A stretch of DNA of 64,000 nt from Cryptomeria japonica (Eukaryota; Streptophyta; Pinopsida; Cupressales; Cupressaceae): contig NC_081406.1 of assembly GCF_030272615.1 (NCBI RefSeq), forward strand, positions 109,937,283 through 110,001,282, written 5' to 3'. Shown here in pieces: positions 58,061 through 64,000 of the stretch. The translations under genes and the position numbers were made by a program. Under the pieces are notes generated by a model. It ran no database searches, was not told where the DNA came from, and saw nothing but the letters and a program-made list of their open reading frames with translations. The number at the start of each line of letters is the position of its first letter. Position 1 is the first letter of the stretch.

Positions 58061-59182
58061 AGCAGACTGTTTGAGTAGGTCTCCAATAGCAGCCATAAGT
58101 ATGGTTTTGAACTCATGTGGTCATCAAACTGAAGCCTGGACTTGCTTGTATGAGAATGATGTTGAATTTGCAGATGTTTATCATCAATTAGTGAAGGGAC
58201 ATCAAGTGAATGACTTCTATTTGCAGGATGGAATGCTTTGTCACCTTGGCCAAATCTGTGTGCCTAATGCAAAACGCAAAAAGTTGATATGGGAAGCTCA
58301 CTGTAGTAAGGTTGTTGGTCACTTTGGTATAGGTAAGACTACTACTATACTTCAGAAGTATTTCTATTGGCCAATATTGCAAAATGATGTTATTTCATAT
58401 ATTCAAGCTTGTACCGTATGTGCTATTGCTAAGCCTACCAATCGTAAACTTGGGCTGTACTCACCACTTCCTGTTCTTGAAAAACCTTGGCACTCAATTT
58501 CTATGGACTTTATGTCTGGTCTTCCTACCACCAAAAGAGGCCATGATTGTATGTATGTTGTGGTAGATAGGTTTTCGAAAATGGCAGTAATAGTGGCATG
58601 AAAAAAATAATTTCTGCAGAGGACACTGCAAAGCTATTCTTTGAATACATTTGGGTTCATTTTGGTCTGCCGAATACCATTATCTCAGATAGGGACAACA
58701 TGTTTCTTAGTAAATTTTGGTCTACACTATGGGAAAAGATGGACACAAAATTAACAAAGTCTACTGCTTTCCACCCTCAAACAAATGGCCAAACAGAGGT
58801 AGTGAATCGGATGATCATACACATCCTACAAATGTACCACTCAAAACATCCCCGCACATGGGATGAAAGTCTTCTATATGTTCAACATAGCTACAACAGG
58901 GTAATTCACAGTTCAACTGGCCACAACCCATTTGAGGTTTGTCTTGGTTATCAGCCACTTGCACCCATGGATGTTGCCATACCACTTATTCAACCTGATT
59001 CGGTTCCACATTTTGGTAAGGAGGAAGATAAGGCAGCCCAGTTCATCGATAGAATTCATCATCTACAACAACAAGTTCATGAAATTTTGGAACACACCGC
59101 TAAGAAGTATAAGGAGAGACATGATGAGCATCGTACTCCTCATCATTTTCAAGTCGGGGACAAGGTGTGGTTGCATATCTAG
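58000..59182 (+). pseudogene. Ty3/Gypsy integrase (element F)
   Basis: The zinc-binding part has HCSKVVGHFGIGKTTTILQK and CTVCAIAK. The catalytic core has SMDFMSGLPTTKRG (first Asp), NTIISDRDNMFLSKFW (second Asp) and FHPQTNGQTEVVNRM (Glu): the full DDE set. A one-base shift in an A-run at about 58602 divides it into 57954-58601 and 58598-59182. It would insert element cDNA into chromatin. Confidence 0.9.
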
Positions 59183-59569
59183 AAAGAATGATTGCAGGGT
59201 GCCAATAGGAAGCTTCGTCCTCTGCATTATGGGCCATACACCATCATCAAGCAAGTTGGTGATAATGCTTTTGAGCTTAATTTACCTCCATTTTTGGGTC
59301 TTCGTTTAGTCTTCAATGTGGAACTCTTGAAGCCATATTTTCCTCCACTATTAGATGTTGCAGATGTGGCAGAAACAATCTCCACTATAGAATTGAATCC
59401 AAATGCAGCTACCCCATTCCAATGCGATCAGATTGTGGACACCATGGTGAAAACACTCAAACAACAACAAATTTACTTGTACAAAGTGGTTCGAGCAGGG
59501 CAGATTGCTCAACAAGGAAAGTGGTTTACCATAGAGCAGCTTCAAGAACGTTTTCCTCATCTCATTTAG
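59183..59569 (+). pseudogene. Integrase C-terminus with chromodomain-like tail (element F)
   Basis: Continues the 58598 frame after TAG and TGA stops at 59180-59190. First comes the GPY/F module (RKLRPLHYGPYTIIKQVGDN, VFNVELLKPYF). Then, at about 59400-59566, a segment with CDQIVDTMVKTLKQQQIYLY ... GKWFTIEQLQERFPHLI. Its pattern (I-D at the start, W before a Glu/Leu-rich helix and final FP) resembles a degenerate chromodomain. That would make F a chromovirus, a group that targets heterochromatin. Confidence 0.65.
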
Positions 59570-59613
59570 AGTGTTGATGCAATGGGGCCCATTGCTTTCC
59601 AAGGGGGAAGTAA

Positions 59614-60071
59614 TGATCAGAAGAAAATCTGAAATAGTTGAAAAAAATATTTTCATATTTTTTTAGTTTTTCTAGACATTAGTAAATGTCATTTTTGAAG
59701 GCCTTCAGGGCATTTTTAGCCCTTGAAAGTTGCAAAAGACACGTATTTTCAAAATTTCGCTCGTAATTTCGAGTCTCGAGCAGAAAGTTATGCCTAGTTA
59801 AAGTTAGGATAAAATTTCATATAGTTTTTTGAAATTTTCGTAGGTTTTAGATTTTATTATGTAATAAACAAATGTGATTGTTGGACTTTGATTCTCAAGG
59901 GGTTTTTGTGACCCTTGGAATCTCATGAACTTCTATATGTTGGATTTTCGAATAGAATAGATTACTTTTTGGCTTGCTTCAATTCTATGCTTTCTGATTC
60001 TTGTAAACAGAATTTACAATACCGCACGTTCTCACTCAGATGTTATCATCCGAATCCAGAAATTCGGATCA
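59614..60071 (+). repeat. 3' LTR of element F (458 bp), uninterrupted
   Basis: From TGATCAGAAGAAAATC to ATTCGGATCA. It serves as the pre-insertion form of the site used by the giant hAT (TATGCTTTCTGATTCTTG at 59979). Confidence 0.92.
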
Positions 60072-60129
60072 TTAGTACCATCAATGACATACTTGAATTA
60101 CACAATATGCCTCATCAATAACAAATCGA

Positions 60130-61830
60130 GTAAGTTGTCCCTTTTGCTGGAGAGAGAGAGCACTGTAGGGAGCTGATATCGCAATATTTTTGTACCATCC
60201 ATAAAACAATTCTCTTTTCTTTTCTTCCACGTCTTTAAGTTAATGCCTTTTGAATCTGGAACTACCCTGTCACCCTCATTCCTTAAGCCAATTTCTGATT
60301 GCATTTTCTTAAAATATTCTAAAGCCTTTTCAACAAAATGCTTTTTGTGCATATCTCTCGTCGTGACATTCCATGAGATAGTACCTCTTCGAGACATTTC
60401 ATCAAACTATCTTCGTACAATGTCTCTATTTCCGTGCCTTGCATTACTCAACTCATTTCTTTGAGGCATTTCGTTAATCTACTTACACATGCTTTGACTG
60501 TGATTCCACATTTTGTTTGTGCATTTAGTAGGGCAGTGGTAACTATAGCTTTCAACCAAAAAAACCTTTAATCTATTGGCCGCATGTTAAGGAGAGTGGA
60601 ATTTAACTTTACGCCTGGCAGTTTACATTTACTTATAATTTTCTAAAGCGCTTATGTCAAATCCGTTTTGTTCATGCCTTACAATTACTGCATTCCATGA
60701 GATCATATGGCTTTGAGGCATTTTGTCAAACAGTTCACATTTCTTGTTTATACCTGTGCTATTTGAATACATTTATACAATGGCAGGAACCTGGCTTTAC
60801 CCGTGCCAATCGCATTTCCTTCAAATTTCATAAAGATCTTTCAACAAATTATTTCGAGTTTATATCGGCTCTTTGAGGCATATCGTCAAAAAAAATTCAA
60901 GTGCAAAGACGATGCTTCCATCGTTTGCATTAACCCGTTTCATTGAGGTATTTTGTCAAACATTTCGCTGCCCATGTGCATTCTGCAGTCATTCTTTGAA
61001 CACAATGTCAAACAGTTCACAGCTTTGTCTATGTCGTGTTGAAGCTTTGATTAACACTTGAAGTGCCTTGTCTGTGCATTAACATTGTTGCACATGTGAG
61101 GAGGATGCTGGCAAATATTATTGAATACGTATGCAACACCTGCCAATTACATTTACTTGAAAGTTGCTAAAGTCTTTTCCAACAAATCGACTTTGTGCAG
61201 ATGCCTGCAATCATGGCAGCCCATGAAACCACATTTCTTTGAGCATTTTATCAAACAGTTTACTTGTCCTGTTGATGTCTGCGCATTCTTTCAAAGAAGT
61301 TCAAATGCCTTGTCGATGCTTCCACTTCTTGCATTTGCTTGGAGTTTGTAATGCATTTTCAACAAATCGTTTTTATGCTTCCCCTGCAATCATACATTCC
61401 GTGCGACCGCATTTTCTATGTGGCATTTAATCAAACAATTTAATGCCTTGTATATCCTGCAATCCTGGCAGATATTGAGAGCATATTTCTTTAAGGTATT
61501 CTGAAATACATTCGCATGAACTTTGTCTATACCTACATATAACTTGTCTTATGCGCAATTGTTTTTTAAAAAAATATACTCATAAGGTCACATTTGTTTG
61601 AGGAATTTTGTCAAACATTTCACATCCCCATTGCTGCTTGTGCATTTATAAATGATTTCCAGTGTAAAAGCAACTTCAACTTCCAAAAATCTTTTATCCT
61701 TCCGGCTTTGATGAATGCTTATAGCCAATTTGAACTTTTCATTTTGTGCATGAGTAGAGACGATGCAGGTAAAGGTTGGAGAAATAAACTTTACAATGAC
61801 CAATATCTTTTGGAAAATTTGGGTTTTGAA
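60130..61830 (-). pseudogene. Pentatricopeptide repeat (PPR) protein pseudogene
   Basis: Several PPR units can be read on the minus strand in shifting frames. The clearest are MSRRGTISWNVTTRDMHKK followed by FVEKALEYFKKMQ (60270-60395), ELFDKMPQSHMISW (about 60670-60720), KLFDKM then RNVVSWAAMIA (about 61205-61265) and EMFDKIPQTNVT (about 61585-61620). These are the L/S-type repeats of plant organelle RNA-binding proteins (PLS class). No unit is joined to the next in one frame; stops and indels are everywhere, so the gene is long dead. Such proteins normally bind organellar transcripts for editing or processing. Confidence 0.85.
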
Positions 61831-62098
61831 GTAGTTAAATTTAACTGATTTTGGTTATGTTTTAAATATTCACAACTGACAATCATAGTTGTGAGCTCTG
61901 AAAATGCATTTCACATTTCATTTACATTTAAATTCCACAATTAAATTCCACAATTCCTAATCATATTTGTGTTCACTTTTTATTATTCACAATTTATTTG
62001 TATTCATTTTTCATCATTCATAAATTACTAGCGTTCACTTTGAAAGGAAGCTAAGGTACGGAAGATGCTTCCTAACATTATTCTAGTGGGGGAGATGG
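61831..62098. other. Short spacer
   Basis: AT-rich sequence with three copies of a TATTCACAATTTA-like stretch; no gene. The GATGG at 62094-62098 should be one copy of the target duplication of element G; the other would lie outside the window. Confidence 0.5.
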
Positions 62099-62981
62099 TG
62101 CAATTTTTCTTACAAATCCTAACTATTACATAATCAGAAACACATTCACAAGGAGATAATAAAGATGCATAACGATTATACCATATAATGCAATATATCA
62201 TGGGGAAAACCCTTTCGGGAGAAAAACCCTACTCCAAAAACACAATAATTTGTATTTTAGTAAACTTACGATTACAATACTATATCAACAATTAGCTTCT
62301 TTCAATAGGAGTCTACTATTGACAACTCACAATCTAGATTAATTCCAGTAGCATAACACTTTTATTGTAAACATTACATGACTAAAACTCTCCAAGGCTA
62401 CCTTATATAGAGAAATACAACTTCTAGATGAAGCAATAAGATGGAGTCATGCAAAACATTTGGCCCTATTTTTTAGCCACAAAAAATATGTAAATGGCAC
62501 ATGTCCATCTCCAAATGACTCCCCATTCAAAATTCCTAAGTTGGGCACCCAAAATTTACTATTTTGAGGTATGATAGATGTTTTTACGCATCTTATAGCT
62601 ATCATAACTTACAACACTTACAACTGTAAGAGAATCTATCATCAATGACTATTATTAGGTTTTCTCTTACAACTTTTCATAACCCAACTTGGGCACCCAC
62701 CTTCTCCATGCAAAAGGTATCTCGTACCACTTGTCCAATATGTCATGGAATCTATCATAGGTTGTCATAACATGACACTTGTCAAGATCCTCAAAGTGGG
62801 ACACCTACCTCCACATGTGCAACATATGTGTCATACAGTCATTGTCAAGTAGGATGCCACCAAGTCCATGGGTCCATTAGATAGCTAGACATTTGTAGGC
62901 AATTAATAAATTAAAATATTAAATAAATATAATAAAATCAATGTTAGGATTTGCAAAGGTTGAGACACCTTAACTCCAACA
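62099..62981 (-). repeat. 3' LTR of Copia element G
   Basis: Bounded by TGCAATTTTTC at the left and ACTCCAACA at the right (883 bp), next to a purine-rich tract (minus strand AAGTTGGAGAA, 62982-62992). Contains CATGGGGAAAACCC and GGGAGAAAAACCC near 62200, a common feature of the transcribed part of plant Copia LTRs. The partner is outside the window. Confidence 0.75.
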
Positions 62982-63176
62982 TTCTCCAACTTGTTAGAGA
63001 CCTTTCAAATAGCTCATAGATCAACTACAAGGGGGTTGAGAGGCAAATGGAATTGAAACACCATTTGAACTTCTCTATGTTCATTGGCTTTATCAATGCA
63101 TTTGCAACATTCGTCAAAGTGTCAACCTTCTCCAATTTTATGTTCTATCCTCTACCATATCTCAAACAAAATAAAA

Positions 63177-64000
63177 CTAAACACTAATATGCTTTGTTAT
63201 GGCATGGAAAGTTAGATTATTTGCTAAGGAAATTGTGCTCTGACTATCACAACATATAGTAATCAATCCTGCATCAAAACCAATATCTGAACACAACCAT
63301 CTAAGACAAATGGCTTTCTTATAAACATGAGTAACTACCATATACTCTTCTTCTATCGTGAACAAATTGACTAAAACGTGCCATTTACTCATCCAACTAA
63401 TAGCACCACCATTCATGGTGAAGACATAACTAGTGGTGGATGTTCTGCTACCAATGTCACTTGCCCAATCTGAATCTACATATCCACCAATACTCACAGA
63501 ATGTTGAGGTCCAATAGGATAACCATGATAGCACAAGGAATACTCAAAAGTACCCCTCAAGTGTCTAAACACTCTCTTAACTATATCCCAATGCACCCGT
63601 CCAAGATTAACCATATATTGACTCAGGTATCCCACTACTTGGGCAATGTTTGGTATAGTACATACTATAGCATACATAAGACTACCAACAACACTCTTAT
63701 ATGGTACACTAGCCATATTCTCTAGGTCAAAAGAAGAATTTGGACAATCCTCCACAGATAACTTTGTTCTCAATGCAACAAGAACTATCATAGATATACA
63801 AGTCACGGTGAATATTTCCGACACATAATTCACATACTTTAGCTTAACAAAAGATTTCAATTAGCTTTGTCTCTTTTGATCTCCATTCCTAGAATATACT
63901 AAGATACACCTGAATCTTTCATTTCAAACTGTGTTGACAATTGAGACTTCAATTCAGAAATCAAATATCCATTCCCAAATGCTAACATATCATCCACATA
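63177..64000 (-). pseudogene. Copia reverse transcriptase / RNase H (element G), truncated by window edge
   Basis: At the right edge the minus strand reads YVDDMLAFGNGYLISELKSQ, the RT active site, then QFEMKDSGVS, a TAG, and YILGMEIKRDKAN. The long open part 63177-63860 goes on with YKSVVGSLMYAI, the RT/RNase H junction, then GYVDSDWASDIGSRTSTTSY (catalytic Asp), ISWMSKWHVLVNLFTIEEEY and ICCDSQSTISLANNLTFHA, ending KHISV. The C-terminal peptide up to the LTR is in other frames. At least two stops make it inactive. Confidence 0.9.

Larger units (their letters stand above)
42601..60071 (+). mobile_element. Ty3/Gypsy (chromovirus-like) element F, split by a giant hAT
   Basis: 5' LTR in two parts (42601-43033 and 54978-55049), primer-site-like TGGTATCA at 55051, gag, protease, RT, RNase H, integrase with a chromodomain-like tail, purine tract (CCAAGGGGGAAG, 59599-59610) and 3' LTR 59614-60071. 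RT before integrase defines the Ty3/Gypsy order. Flanks TAAGT (42596-42600) and TTAGT (60072-60076) are a 5-bp target duplication with one mismatch. Without the 11.94-kb insert the element is 5.5 kb. It is inactive because of stops and several frameshifts. Confidence 0.93.
62099..64000 (-). mobile_element. Ty1/Copia element G, 3' part
   Basis: 3' LTR 62099-62981 and, to its right, RNase H and RT on the minus strand up to the window edge. It is a different Copia family from A and C: the LTR starts TGTTGGAGTTAAGG and the RT box is YVDDMLAFG. The 5' part lies beyond the window. Confidence 0.88.

Noticed and set aside
60160-61850. Plus-strand small Cys/Phe-rich proteins
   Set aside because: They are the antisense of the PPR repeats; the periodic ATTTTGTCAAACA pattern is the reverse complement of the PPR FDKMP box.

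Overview
The window is nuclear DNA of a large-genome land plant, most likely a gymnosperm (conifer-type). That assignment is an inference from AT-rich sequence, very high density of old nested LTR retrotransposons, Ty1/Copia and Ty3/Gypsy polyproteins of plant type, a plant hAT transposase and a decayed plant PPR gene. The species cannot be named from the sequence. I found no intact host gene, rRNA, tRNA or CRISPR array; almost all coding sequence belongs to broken mobile elements.

Layout. 1-4694: 5' half of a Copia element (A, minus strand) with its 5' LTR. 4813-5507: 3' end of a LINE with an RNase H domain. 5940-6790: broken gene of unknown family. 7434-11158: two ~1 kb LTRs in tandem, each followed by a primer-binding site, the first split by a solo LTR (8165-9379). 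11170-14923: AT-rich DNA with one good hairpin. 14924-22030: Copia element C (minus) with both LTRs. 22073-25440: a minus-strand LTR plus a piece of internal sequence (D), itself carrying a solo LTR (23622-24829). 25749-35633: plus-strand element E with gag-like and retropepsin sequence but no reverse transcriptase or integrase; its 3' LTR is split by a further 1.6 kb insertion. 35634-42600: non-coding, low-complexity DNA.

42601-60071 is the most interesting part. A chromovirus-like Ty3/Gypsy element (F, plus strand) has had its 5' LTR split by an 11,936-bp hAT-type DNA transposon (43034-54969). The 8-bp target-site duplication TTTCTGGT is perfect, the ends start CAG, and the 3' LTR of F, which lacks the insertion, supplies the empty site. 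This giant hAT carries two long genes in the same direction: a transposase (about 43.8-46.6 kb) and a second, unrecognised protein of 1,153 codons (48724-52182). The second frame contains 15 in-frame stops but no frameshift over 3.46 kb. Both ends of the transposon carry dispersed TTCGCCAAT/TTCGCTAG motifs, and the stretch before the second gene is a tandem duplication packed with TTGCGAGC-type motifs.

60130-61830: PPR pseudogene on the minus strand. 62099-64000: 3' LTR and RNase H/RT part of another Copia element (G, minus), running off the window.

How it fits together: successive waves of insertion, each dated relative to the others by nesting (F before the giant hAT; D before the solo LTR inside it; E before the 33.6-35.2 kb insert). 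All coding elements are inactivated by stops and changed catalytic residues.
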